From: Nocardia amamiensis
GTDB taxonomy: Bacteria > Actinomycetota > Actinomycetes > Mycobacteriales > Mycobacteriaceae
DNA: 64,000 nt
Assembly: GCF_015477605.1 (NCBI RefSeq)
Contig: NZ_JADLQX010000012.1
Location: 1 to 64,000 of the forward strand
Direction: 5' to 3'
The notes under the pieces are model-generated. The model was given only the letters and a program-made list of their open reading frames with translations, had not been told where the DNA came from and ran no database searches. Positions 47,179 to 55,457 of this stretch are shown here, piece by piece. Within the stretch, counting starts at the first letter, position 1. Each line of letters begins with the position of its first letter. The translations under genes were made by a program, and so were the position numbers.

Positions 47179-48633
47179 GTGGCCATCACCGATATCAAGG
47201 CGTTCGCTCACCTCACGGCGACCGACATCGAGACCCTGGGGCAGGAACTGGATTCCGTCCGGCGCTCGGTGGAGTCGTCCCGCGGCGAGCGCGACGCCAA
47301 GTACATCCGGCGCACGATCGCGGCGCAGCGCGGTCTGGAGGTCGCAGCCCGCGCCGTGCTCTTCGGCAGTCGCAACCGTTGGGCATGGCTGACCGGAACC
47401 GCGCTGCTGTCGGTCGCCAAGATCATCGAGAATATGGAGCTCGGGCACAACGTCGGCCACGGGCAATGGGACTGGATGAACGACCCGGAGATCCACTCCA
47501 GCTCCTGGGAGTGGGACATGACGGGTCCCTCCTCGCAGTGGCGCCGCGCGCACAACTACTCCCACCACACCTACACCAATGTCCTGGGCAAGGACGAGGA
47601 TCTCGGCTTCGGCATCCTGCGGATGACCCGCGACGAGCCGTGGCGTCCGATCCACCTGGTGCAGCCGTTGGCGAACCTGCTGCTGGCCGCGACCTTCGAG
47701 TGGGGCATCGCGCTGCACGACTGGGGCATCGAAAAGGAGCTGGCGGGCACGCCGCGCTGGCAGCTGGCCTCGGAGCCGAACAAGGAGTTCGGCCGCAAGA
47801 TCTGCCGTCAGGTGGCCAAGGACTTCCTGATCTACCCCGCGCTCACCGGGCCTGCGTTCAAGCAGACGCTGAAGGCCAACGCGGCGGCGAACCTGGTGCG
47901 CAACCTATGGGCGTACGCGGTGATCTTCTGCGGCCACTTCCCCGACGGCGCGGAGAAGTTCACCATCGAGCAGCTGGAGGACGAGACCAGCGGCGAGTGG
48001 TATCTGCGCCAGATGCTCGGCAGCGCCAATTTCAAAGCCGGTCCCGCCATGGCGTTCATGAGCGGCAACCTCTGCTACCAGATCGAGCACCATCTGTTCC
48101 CGGATCTGCCGAGCAACCGCTACCCCGAGATCGCGGTGCGGGTTCGCGAGCTGTGCGACAAGTACGACCTGCCCTACACCACCGGCTCGCTGGGCAAACA
48201 GTATCTGCTCGCCTTCCGCACCATCCACAAGCTGGCGCTGCCGGACCGGTTCCTCAAGGCGACCGCCGACAACGCCCCGGAGACCTCCTCGGAACGCAAG
48301 TTCGCGGGCATCACGCTGCCGTCGCTGGGTGGCGTGACACTGCCGGGCGCGGAGTCCACGCACTGGCTGCGCGTCGATCCGGAGACCGGCAAGCGCCGCG
48401 GCCTGCGTTCAGCGCTGCACGAGGCGAAAGTGGTGCTCCAGGAGAAGGCGCGGCAGGAGAAAGAGATGCTGCGCGAGGCCAAGGCGGCACTGAAGGAGAA
48501 GGCCGAGCACGAGCGGCAGCTCCTGCGCGAGGCCAAGCTCGCGCTCCAGGAAAGAGCCCGCCAGGAACAGGCGGCGCTGCGCGAAAAAGCCAAGCGGGAC
48601 AAGCCTTTTCGACTTCGCCGAAAGGGGCGTTAA
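47179..48633 (+). CDS. Acyl-CoA (fatty acid) desaturase, DesA3-like, with coiled-coil tail
   Basis: A 484-residue membrane di-iron desaturase. Histidine boxes: HNVGH, HNYSHHTYTN and QIEHHLFPDLPSNRY, with a CGHFPDG histidine between. Hydrophobic stretches suggest two to four membrane passes. After about residue 400 a charged tail repeats AKAALKEKAEHERQLLREA-like units for about 75 residues, a probable coiled coil not present in the second copy. GTG 47179 with GGAAAGGA upstream. Makes monounsaturated fatty acids (delta-9 type) with the upstream reductase. Confidence 0.93.
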   Translation: MAITDIKAFAHLTATDIETLGQELDSVRRSVESSRGERDAKYIRRTIAAQRGLEVAARAVLFGSRNRWAWLTGTALLSVAKIIENMELGHNVGHGQWDWMNDPEIHSSSWEWDMTGPSSQWRRAHNYSHHTYTNVLGKDEDLGFGILRMTRDEPWRPIHLVQPLANLLLAATFEWGIALHDWGIEKELAGTPRWQLASEPNKEFGRKICRQVAKDFLIYPALTGPAFKQTLKANAAANLVRNLWAYAVIFCGHFPDGAEKFTIEQLEDETSGEWYLRQMLGSANFKAGPAMAFMSGNLCYQIEHHLFPDLPSNRYPEIAVRVRELCDKYDLPYTTGSLGKQYLLAFRTIHKLALPDRFLKATADNAPETSSERKFAGITLPSLGGVTLPGAESTHWLRVDPETGKRRGLRSALHEAKVVLQEKARQEKEMLREAKAALKEKAEHERQLLREAKLALQERARQEQAALREKAKRDKPFRLRRKGR

Positions 48634-48694
48634 TTTAGCATCCCGCCCCGCGGATCGCAATAGGGGATTTGCCACACCTTTGCCGCCGAGTCAG

Positions 48695-48715
48695 CAACCT
48701 ACGGTCTCGTAACTT
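48695..48715. promoter_or_regulatory. Candidate operator before the second desaturase
   Basis: CAACCTACG-GTCT-CGTAACTT, with TACG-N4-CGTA core (48700-48711) as upstream of the reductase. A related half-site run, TTACGGTAAAGTAA, follows directly, close to the start of the desaturase gene. Confidence 0.6.
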
Positions 48716-48732
48716 ACGGTAAAGTAACCCGC

Positions 48733-49992
48733 ATGGCGATCTCCGATGTCAAGGAATACGCGCACCTCACCGAGGCCGACGTGGAAGCACTCGGTGCCGA
48801 GTTCGACGCGATCCGACGGGAAATCGAGGCGTCGCGCGGTGCGCGCGACGCGAAGTACATCCGCAATGTCATCCGGCTGCAGAGAGTGCTCGAGATCAGC
48901 GGCCGGGCGGTGCTGTTCGCCAGCCCCGTCCGGGCCGCCTGGCTGGCCGGCGTCGCCCTGCTCGGCACCGCCAAGATCATCGAGAACATGGAGATCGGGC
49001 ACAACGTCATGCACGGGCAGTGGGACTGGATGAACGATCCGGAGATCCACTCCAGCTCGTGGGAATGGGACAACACGGGTGCGGCCAAGCACTGGAAGCA
49101 CACGCACAACTACCTGCACCACAAGTACACCAACGTGCTCGGCATGGACGACGACATCGGCTACGGCCTGCTGCGGGTGACTCGCGACCAGCGCTGGAAG
49201 CCGTTCAATCTGGGCAATCCGGTCTACAACCTGGTGCTGCAGCTGTTCTTCGAGTACGGCGTGGCCATCCAGCACCTGGAGTTGGGCAAGCTGGCGGCGG
49301 GGCGGTACAAACCGGGCACTCCCGAGCGCGCCGAGTTCGAGCGCAAGCGCAGCGAGGCGCTCACCAAGATGGGCAAGCAGATCCTCAAGGACTACGTGGT
49401 CTTCCCGGCGCTCACCGGTCCCGCGTTCTTCTCCACGCTGACCGCGAACCTGGCCGCCAACGCGGTCCGCAACGTGTGGTCCAACGCGGTGATCTTCTGC
49501 GGGCACTTCCCCGACGGCGCGGAGAAGTTCACCAAGGCCGATATCGACGGCGAGACGAAGGGCCAGTGGTACCTGCGCCAGATGCTGGGCAGCGCCAATA
49601 TCTCCGGCGGCCCGGTCATGCACTTCATGACCGGCAATCTGAGCCACCAGATCGAGCACCACCTGTTCCCCGACCTGCCGAGCAACCGGTACGCCGACAT
49701 CGCCGTGCGGGTGCGCGAGCTGGCCGACAAGTACGACCTGCCCTACACCACCGGCTCGCTGCCGGTGCAGTACTTCAAGGCGTGGCGGACCATTCTCAAG
49801 CTGTCGCTGCCGAACAAGTACCTGAGCGCCACCGCCGACGACGCCCCGGAAACCGCCTCGGAGCGCAAATTCCGCGGCCGCACCAGCGCCACGGTCGACC
49901 CGGTGACCGGCAAGCGCCGTGGACTGCGCACGGCGCTCGCCCAGGGTCGCCGGCGGTTCACCCGGCGCTCCCCCACCGCTGCGCGTCGGTAG
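48733..49992 (+). CDS. Acyl-CoA (fatty acid) desaturase, DesA3-like, second copy
   Basis: A 419-residue paralogue of the preceding gene, with HNVMHGQ, HNYLHHKYTN and QIEHHLFPDLPSNRY, and the shared CGHFPDG. It lacks the coiled-coil tail and ends in a short basic stretch (RRRFTRRSPTAARR). ATG 48733. It has its own promoter zone with an operator-like repeat, so it is probably a separate transcription unit regulated together with the first. Tandem duplication likely. Confidence 0.93.
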   Translation: MAISDVKEYAHLTEADVEALGAEFDAIRREIEASRGARDAKYIRNVIRLQRVLEISGRAVLFASPVRAAWLAGVALLGTAKIIENMEIGHNVMHGQWDWMNDPEIHSSSWEWDNTGAAKHWKHTHNYLHHKYTNVLGMDDDIGYGLLRVTRDQRWKPFNLGNPVYNLVLQLFFEYGVAIQHLELGKLAAGRYKPGTPERAEFERKRSEALTKMGKQILKDYVVFPALTGPAFFSTLTANLAANAVRNVWSNAVIFCGHFPDGAEKFTKADIDGETKGQWYLRQMLGSANISGGPVMHFMTGNLSHQIEHHLFPDLPSNRYADIAVRVRELADKYDLPYTTGSLPVQYFKAWRTILKLSLPNKYLSATADDAPETASERKFRGRTSATVDPVTGKRRGLRTALAQGRRRFTRRSPTAARR

Positions 49993-50211
49993 GCCGTACT
50001 AGTCGGGGGTGACGCGGGATTTGCGTGCAGGTCCCGTGTTGGTGCAGCTGGGGTTCTGGGCGTACCCGGGGCGTTATGGGGGCCTCTGTCCGGTTGACTT
50101 GCGCCGCAGTCGGTCCCAGCGGGTGCCGCGGCAGGGCTCGGAGGCGACTTCGGACGACGCGGTGTGCGCCGGCGGTCGCGAGTTTGGTTGACTCGGGCGG
50201 TGCATGCTGAG

Positions 50212-50835
50212 GTGCTGAGCGTCTACGAGGCCATCCGGCGTCGCCGTGACGTGCGCGCGGAGTTCACCGGCGAGATCGTGGACGACACCACGCTGTGGCG
50301 GCTGCTCGACGCCGCACACCGCGCGCCGAGCGTCGGCAACTCGCAGCCGTGGGACTTCGTGCTCGTCCGCGAGCAGGCGACCTTGCGCAAGTTCGCCGAG
50401 CACGTCGCGCAGCGGCGCGTCGAGTTCCGGGACGCGCTGCCACCGGAGCGCGCGGCGACTTTCGAGCCGATCAAGATCGAAGGCATCCTGGAGAGCGGCA
50501 CCGGCATCGTGGTCTGCTACGACCACGGCCGAGGCGGACCGCAGGTGCTCGGGCGGGCGACGGTGCCCGAAACCGGCGTCTATTCGGCGGTTCTCGCGAT
50601 ACAGAACTTCTGGCTGGCCGCCACGGCCGAGGGCGTCGGCGTCGGCTGGGTGTCGTTCTACGACCCCGATTTCCTCGCCGACCTGATCGACCTCCCCGAG
50701 GGCATCCGCCCGGTCGCCTGGCTCTGCGTCGGTCCGGTCGACGAATTCCAGGACATTCCTGATCTGGAGCGCTTCGGCTGGCGCGCCGGACGGCCGCTGA
50801 CGGACGCGGTGCATCACGAAACCTACCGCGGCTGA
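50212..50835 (+). CDS. bluB: 5,6-dimethylbenzimidazole synthase-like nitroreductase (BluB)
   Basis: A 207-residue flavoenzyme. YEAIRRRRDVRAEFTG at the N-terminus, then AAHRAPSVGNSQPWDFVLVRE (the FMN loop), ALPPERAATFEPIKIEGILES and GVYSAVLAIQNFWLAATAEGVGVGWVSF. This is the BluB family, which breaks down FMN to form the lower ligand of cobalamin; other nitroreductases differ at the RAPS motif. The start could be GTG 50200 or 50212. Stand-alone here. Confidence 0.88.
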   Translation: MLSVYEAIRRRRDVRAEFTGEIVDDTTLWRLLDAAHRAPSVGNSQPWDFVLVREQATLRKFAEHVAQRRVEFRDALPPERAATFEPIKIEGILESGTGIVVCYDHGRGGPQVLGRATVPETGVYSAVLAIQNFWLAATAEGVGVGWVSFYDPDFLADLIDLPEGIRPVAWLCVGPVDEFQDIPDLERFGWRAGRPLTDAVHHETYRG

Positions 50836-50943
50836 GCCCGCGGTTGGTTCATGGTTCAATCGCACGCCGACTGGGTACGAAGAGGACGAAACTGCTTCTG
50901 ACGCAGTCTTCTTCGTTCGCGGTGTTTCCAGGAGGTTTGTGCA

Positions 50944-51117
50944 ATGGCCAATGTCGATGCTGTTCGCCTATCGAACGAGCTGGGCATCGATCTGGCACAG
51001 GCGATGTTGCGCCTGCGCCGGGAGGGCATTCCCGGCGAGACCAAGCACCAGACCTGCCTGCGGATCATCGCCGACGAAGGACGCCATCGGCGGCCGGGCA
51101 CTCCGAGCAGGCCCTGA
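50944..51117 (+). CDS. Small 57-residue protein of unknown function
   Basis: AGGAGG seven bases before ATG 50944 makes a strong SD. The product begins MANVDAVRLSNELGIDLAQ and continues AMLRLRREGIPGETKHQTCLRIIADEGRH, ending RPGTPSRP. It is helical and amphipathic, with one cysteine. No family recognised. Two long hairpins follow. Too short for a 60-residue threshold, but coding features are good. Confidence 0.7.
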   Translation: MANVDAVRLSNELGIDLAQAMLRLRREGIPGETKHQTCLRIIADEGRHRRPGTPSRP

Positions 51118-51144
51118 ACCCGCGCTCCGCTGATCGTCTCGGCA

Positions 51145-51232
51145 TGCCCGGCCACCGACGCGGTGGCCGGGCACGGTATCCGCTGCGAGGGAAGAGAATG
51201 TTCACCGTCGGCCCCCTTCGCCGACGGTGAAC
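51145..51232 (+). terminator. Two 12-bp hairpins after the small gene
   Basis: TGCCCGGCCACC (51145-51156) pairs with GGTGGCCGGGCA (51162-51173), and GTTCACCGTCGG (51200-51211) pairs with CCGACGGTGAAC (51221-51232). The rest of 51118-51459 shows no gene; 51370-51440 is AT-rich and is the likely promoter of the following regulator. Confidence 0.7.
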
Positions 51233-51459
51233 CTCGGCGCAGCGACGATCCCCTCCACCGCCGCTACCGGTCTGCCACGCGCCGTTGCGCGACAGACCGG
51301 ACGCCCATCCCGGCGAACGCCCCTGCTCGTCCCGGAACCCGGCGCACGGCCGCCCCTCCGGGCCTCAGCGCAAAAGTACCGTACCAACTTTCGACGGATT
51401 TTCCAAACTCTTTCTATTTGTTTGCCTCCAGCCTGCTAGCGGCTTACCATGGACCCACT

Positions 51460-52164
51460 ATGCATAGCCCTTCGGAGCTGTCGCGGCAGAAGAGATTCGG
51501 GCGAATCATCAAGGAACGCCGGGACGAGCTCGGCCTCACCCAGCTACAGATCGGCGACCTCGGGGGACCTTCGGCGCCGACCATCCGGAAGATCGAAGAC
51601 GGCGAGGCGACGATCAGCGTGCACACGCTGAACAAGCTCGACGCGCCGCTGCGATGGCTGCCGGGCAGCGCCGCGCGCACCTACGCGGGCGGAACCCCCG
51701 CCGACGACGAACCGGCCGGCACCTCCCAGGGCGAAGGCAAGTCGGTGGTGGCCGGACCCGACGCGATCCGATTCGACATCGCCGACCTCACCGGGCTGCT
51801 CGCGGCTTCCGGCCGGCTCAACGACGTCGTCGAGCACGGCCGTACCGCAGACCCACAGGTGGTGGCGGCGATCGCCGAACTCAATCGGGTGGTTTCCAAG
51901 CTGTCCGCGCGCTACGCGACCGCGATGCTCGAACGCAATGGCGGCCCGGGCAGGCAACTGCATCCGCTGGTCGAGATGGCCTTCGCGCACTTACTCGCGG
52001 TGCCGGCGGAGGCCAGTGACGCCACCGAACTACAGGAACGCCGGTACCGCCGCTGGCTGGCCGGCCGATCGGAGGATCTCGATGCGGCGACCGAAGCCCA
52101 ATTCCGCGCACGCTGGCTGGCGGCGAACATGGCGACGACCGCGGTTCGAAACGGCGGCGACTGA
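51460..52164 (+). CDS. XRE-family transcriptional regulator
   Basis: A 234-residue protein with an N-terminal HTH_3: FGRIIKERRDELGLTQLQIGDLGGPSAPTIRKIEDG, then a helical C-terminal region (VVAAIAELNRVVSKLSARYATAML). The ATG at 51460 follows an AT-rich promoter region unlike the rest of the window. Ten bases separate its stop from the EspR-like gene. First gene of a module that ends with ImmA and a membrane protein; it may repress the module. Confidence 0.85.
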   Translation: MHSPSELSRQKRFGRIIKERRDELGLTQLQIGDLGGPSAPTIRKIEDGEATISVHTLNKLDAPLRWLPGSAARTYAGGTPADDEPAGTSQGEGKSVVAGPDAIRFDIADLTGLLAASGRLNDVVEHGRTADPQVVAAIAELNRVVSKLSARYATAMLERNGGPGRQLHPLVEMAFAHLLAVPAEASDATELQERRYRRWLAGRSEDLDAATEAQFRARWLAANMATTAVRNGGD

Positions 52165-52174
52165 GGGGACGAAC

Positions 52175-52612
52175 ATGACCGACGACGGGCCGGACGGCGC
52201 CGCTCCAACCCTGAGCCACAAGATCAATCGGCTGTTCGCCGTGGTGCACCCGCGATCGGCCCCGGAGCGCAGCACCGCGTCCGTCGCCGCGCAGGTCAGC
52301 GAATTCCTCGGGCGCGAGGTGGAGGCCGGTTACCTGACCAGCCTGCGCGGCGGCGAATTCGACCACGAGAATCGCGGGCGCACGCTCGATGTCGAGATCT
52401 TGGTCGCGGTGGCGCGCAGCTTCGGTGTGTCCGCCGACTACCTCCTCACCAGCGGCCCCGCCGCCGCGGCGATCGATCGGGAGCTCGAACTGCTCGCGAC
52501 CATGCGGGACGCGAACGTCGCCAGCATCGCGCTGCGCGGTTCCAACGTCGACCAATCGATGCTGGCCAAGATCATCCAGAGCACGTCGGGCGCCGCGCCG
52601 CCGAGCCGGTAA
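52175..52612 (+). CDS. EspR-like helix-turn-helix DNA-binding protein
   Basis: A 145-residue protein resembling mycobacterial EspR and the phage-type regulators: LSHKINRLFAVVHPRSAPE, SVAAQVSEFLGREVEAGYLTSLRGGEFDHENRGRTLD, then SFGVSADYLLT, and a C-terminal ELELLATMRDANVASIALRG. This length and order match EspR. GAGGGGAC precedes ATG 52175. It probably regulates the module. Confidence 0.82.
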   Translation: MTDDGPDGAAPTLSHKINRLFAVVHPRSAPERSTASVAAQVSEFLGREVEAGYLTSLRGGEFDHENRGRTLDVEILVAVARSFGVSADYLLTSGPAAAAIDRELELLATMRDANVASIALRGSNVDQSMLAKIIQSTSGAAPPSR

Positions 52613-52633
52613 AATGTTTGCCTACATGGGCCC

Positions 52634-52697
52634 ATGGGCGAGCGCAGCGCGCAGCGCGCATGCCGGAGCCGAGCGTCAGCGACGCGCAGGCATGAGC
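52634..52697 (+). repeat. Degenerate MIRU-like mini-ORF element
   Basis: It begins ATGGGCGAGCGCAGCG and ends GCAGGCATGAGC, and MPEPSVSDAQA is readable in another frame with an ATG at 52653. It corresponds to LVxExSASEAx of the intact copies, so it is a frame-shifted relative just before immA. Confidence 0.55.
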
Positions 52698-52717
52698 TTT
52701 CGTAGGAGACCGATCGC

Positions 52718-53248
52718 ATGGCCATCCAGGCCCGGTTCCGGAGCTTGACACGGGACCTACCCATTCCCCACCCATGGGATTTGTCCACTTACCTCGACGA
52801 CGTCGCGGCGTACCGCGGCCGGAGCATCAGCTTGCTGCCGATCGACACCGCGCTGCTCGCCGGCACCGGTTGCGGCACGGGCAGCGGCCTGTGGATCGCC
52901 AAGCAGGACAGCGACGTCATCGTCTACGGGGCCGACACCACCGAATGGCACGCCGAGCACATCATCGTGCACGAGCTGGGGCACATGCTGCTGGGACACG
53001 GCCCGGAGCAGTCCGATCCGGACGACGACGAGCCGTCCGCGAGCACGCCGACCGTGGCCGCGATCGCCGAGCTGCTGCCCTCGATCTCGCCGGAGTCCAT
53101 CGCCCACGTGCTCGGACGCACCGATTACGGCACGCTGCGTGAGCGCGACGCGGAAACCTTCGCCGACATGGTGATGCTGCACGCCATGCGCCCCCCGCGC
53201 CGCGACTCGCTGCTGCACCGGACATTCTTCCGCGACCGCAGGCGGTGA
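52718..53248 (+). CDS. ImmA/IrrE-family metallo-endopeptidase
   Basis: A 176-residue zinc protease with HELGHMLLGHG (His85, Glu86, His89) and the third ligand likely in the ERDAETFADMVMLHAM helix. In mobile elements ImmA cleaves a repressor; in actinomycetes it forms regulator-protease-membrane modules with unknown triggers. TAGGAGA precedes ATG 52718. Its stop overlaps the next GTG (GTGA). Confidence 0.9.
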   Translation: MAIQARFRSLTRDLPIPHPWDLSTYLDDVAAYRGRSISLLPIDTALLAGTGCGTGSGLWIAKQDSDVIVYGADTTEWHAEHIIVHELGHMLLGHGPEQSDPDDDEPSASTPTVAAIAELLPSISPESIAHVLGRTDYGTLRERDAETFADMVMLHAMRPPRRDSLLHRTFFRDRRR

Positions 53249-53700
53249 CCTCGGCGATCCCGGCGCCGATCGCGATACCGCTGATCGCCTTCGTCGCGCT
53301 GGTCGCCGTGGGGCGGCTCGTCCTGCTGCGCCACACGGCCGTCGATCGCCTGCACAACCGGGCGATGCTGTGGGGTGTCGCCACGCTGATACTGCTCGAA
53401 CGCGGCATCGCACCGCAGATCGGCAGTCTGCTGCATCAGCTTTCGATGGGCACGCTGCTGATGGCGGTAGTGAACCTCTACGGTGCCGCGAAGCTGTGGG
53501 CCGGCGCCGACTCCGCTACCGCATTGGTCCGGCAGCGGGCGTACGACTCGGCCGGTCTCGCCGCTTCTCGCGCTGGCACGCCGCTGGCCGAGGGCGAAGA
53601 CGGCGTTCCAACGCAAATCTCCGGGCATCCAGCCGGCGAGCTGAATACCCGGAGAGTCGGGCGAAAACGGTGTCGTCAGGCGAGCCTGATTAGGCCGTAA
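53245..53700 (+). pseudogene. Truncated MAB_1171c-type membrane protein
   Basis: The first about 110 codons encode the start expected of the family (segments IPLIAFVALVAVGRLVLL and ALLLERG-like TLILLERGIAPQIGSLLHQLSMGTLLMAVVNLYGAAKLWAG), but the frame ends at 151 codons. The family usually has about 400 residues and seven or more membrane segments. The 3' end overlaps the convergent hpf gene by 25 bp. The GTG start overlaps the immA stop. Likely lost its C-terminal two thirds, though a short functional form cannot be ruled out. Confidence 0.6.
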
Positions 53701-54407
53701 TCGAAGGCGTGACGGCGATAGACCACCGAGGGCCGATCGGTCTCCTTGTCCTGGAACAGGAAGAAGTCGTGACCGACGAGCTCCATCTGATAGAGCGCGT
53801 CATCGACGGTCATCGGCGTGGCCGCGTGCACCTTGGTGCGCACGATGTGGCCGGGACCCTCGGCGTAATCCTGCTCCTGCGCTTCCGCACGCTGCTCCTG
53901 CGTGGCGCTCGACCCGCTCGGCTGCTCGAACAGCGAATCGTCCACCAGGTCCGCTGTGGCCTGAGCGACGGAGACCGGCGTCTTGTCGCCGTAGTGCACC
54001 CGGCGGCGGTCCTTGGTGCGACGCAGCCGGCTCTCCAGCTTCGCCGTCACGGACTCGAACGCGGCGTAGAAGCTGTCCGCGCGGGCCTCCGCCCGGACCA
54101 CGGGACCTTTTCCGCGCGCGGTGATTTCGACCCGCTGGCAGCTCTTTCGCTGGCGGCGGTTGCGCTCGTGGAACAGCTCCACGTCGAAGAGGAACATGGA
54201 GGGATCGAAGCGTTCTAATCGGGAGAGTTTTTCCGCGACGTAAATTCGAAAATGGTCAGGCACCTCCACGTTGCGGCCCTTCACCACAATGTCGGCGCGC
54301 ATCGCTCGCTGGCGTTCCGCTGGGGGTTGCTCTGGCGCTTCCTGGGTGCCGGAATCCAGCACCGACGGAGCGGGATCTTTCACTGAAGGTCGTGAAGAAG
54401 TCGTCAC
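53676..54407 (-). CDS. hpf: Ribosome hibernation promoting factor, long form
   Basis: A 243-residue ribosome-binding protein that makes inactive 70S/100S particles. N-terminal domain: MRADIVVKGRNVEVPDHFRIYVAEKLSRLERFD, followed by the HPF strand MFLFDVELFHERNRRQRKSCQRVEIT. After a charged linker, the C-terminal dimerisation domain has IVRTKVHAATPMTVDDALYQMELVGHDFFLFQDKETDRPSVVYRRHAFDYGLIRL. GTG 54407 at the start of a 35-residue disordered extension. In M. tuberculosis its gene (Rv3241c) is next to secA1; here they are 10.7 kb apart. Confidence 0.95.
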   Translation of the reverse strand: MTTSSRPSVKDPAPSVLDSGTQEAPEQPPAERQRAMRADIVVKGRNVEVPDHFRIYVAEKLSRLERFDPSMFLFDVELFHERNRRQRKSCQRVEITARGKGPVVRAEARADSFYAAFESVTAKLESRLRRTKDRRRVHYGDKTPVSVAQATADLVDDSLFEQPSGSSATQEQRAEAQEQDYAEGPGHIVRTKVHAATPMTVDDALYQMELVGHDFFLFQDKETDRPSVVYRRHAFDYGLIRLA

Positions 54408-54591
54408 GCGTACCTCCCGGATCTGGCCGCACAGACCGATTCACGTGCGGCGGGATTGAGCAGTGCCGATCGACAATCGCTCGGCACAAGTTGTCCGAGG
54501 CGCCACCTCCAAACTCCCGGTTCGGGTGTGTGTTCGCGACGCTAGTACGCCAACCGGCCGATCGCCAGTGTTCACGCAAATTTCCCCCCGG

Positions 54592-55236
54592 TCACGCAGC
54601 GCACGTAACCAGAACGCCACAAGTCAGCAATCCGATCAGTGTCAATGCGCGTACCGCTTCGCGGGCCGTCGCGCCGGTGGTCAGCACGTCGTCGACGATC
54701 ACCACCTCGGCGTTCGCCGGAACTCCCCGGTCAGCGCCTTGGCCGGGTACGGTGGTGACCCGCCCGTCCAGGTTGCGCGCCCGCTCCGCGGGCGTCAAGC
54801 CCACCGAATCGCGCACACCCGGCGCCAGCCGCAACAGGGATACCACTCGGCTATCCGGCAGCCATCGTGCGGCTACCCGCGCCGAACGCAGCACCGGATC
54901 GCCGCCTCTGCGCCGTGCCGCCACGGCCCTGCTGGGCGCGGGCACCAGCACCAGGGGCCGCCCGGCCGACCGCAGCTCGGCGAGCCCGCCCGCGAGCGCG
55001 GCGCCCATCGGCTCCGCGAGATCCCGCCGCCCGCGTTCCTTCGCCGCGAGCACCGCCCGGCGGGCGGGACCGGCATACGGCCCGAGGGCCCAGCACGGGA
55101 CTCCCGGATCGGTGCGCGGCCATACCCGCACCGGTGGACCGGCCAGCGCGGCGGTGCACTCGGCGCACCACCCGGAGCCGGGCCGCCCGCAGCCCGCACA
55201 GTCGGCGGGCAGGATCAGATCGAGCAGGGTCCGCAT
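54592..55236 (-). CDS. ComF-family phosphoribosyltransferase-like protein
   Basis: A 214-residue protein with an N-terminal zinc ribbon (CAGCGRPGSGWCAEC) and the PRPP-binding loop VVIVDDVLTTGATAREAVRAL. It also has ERARNLDGRV. ComF members act in DNA uptake in naturally competent bacteria, but in actinomycetes the role is unclear. ATG 55236 is chosen at MRTLLDLILPADCAGCG; the upstream frame is poor. Between lpqB and hpf as in M. tuberculosis (Rv3242c). Confidence 0.9.
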   Translation of the reverse strand: MRTLLDLILPADCAGCGRPGSGWCAECTAALAGPPVRVWPRTDPGVPCWALGPYAGPARRAVLAAKERGRRDLAEPMGAALAGGLAELRSAGRPLVLVPAPSRAVAARRRGGDPVLRSARVAARWLPDSRVVSLLRLAPGVRDSVGLTPAERARNLDGRVTTVPGQGADRGVPANAEVVIVDDVLTTGATAREAVRALTLIGLLTCGVLVTCAA

Positions 55237-55457
55237 CGCCCGAGTGTGCACCCACCCGCCGACAAGTCGATCCATCGCCTGCGGCACCCGAGGGAACACC
55301 GACTCCCTTGCTGCAGAACCCTTTCGCCACATTCCCGGCGCCGCAGAACGCGGACAGATCCCGTGCACATTGCATGGGACCCAGCAAGGGCCATGAGCTC
55401 ATCGCACATCCCCGTCACCCGCCTAGTACGGCCTAAGACCGCAGAGGCGGGCAACGC

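Noticed and set aside
51170-51450. Extension of the XRE gene to 51163
   Set aside because: The interval holds hairpins and AT-rich promoter DNA, and the extended residues look unconserved.
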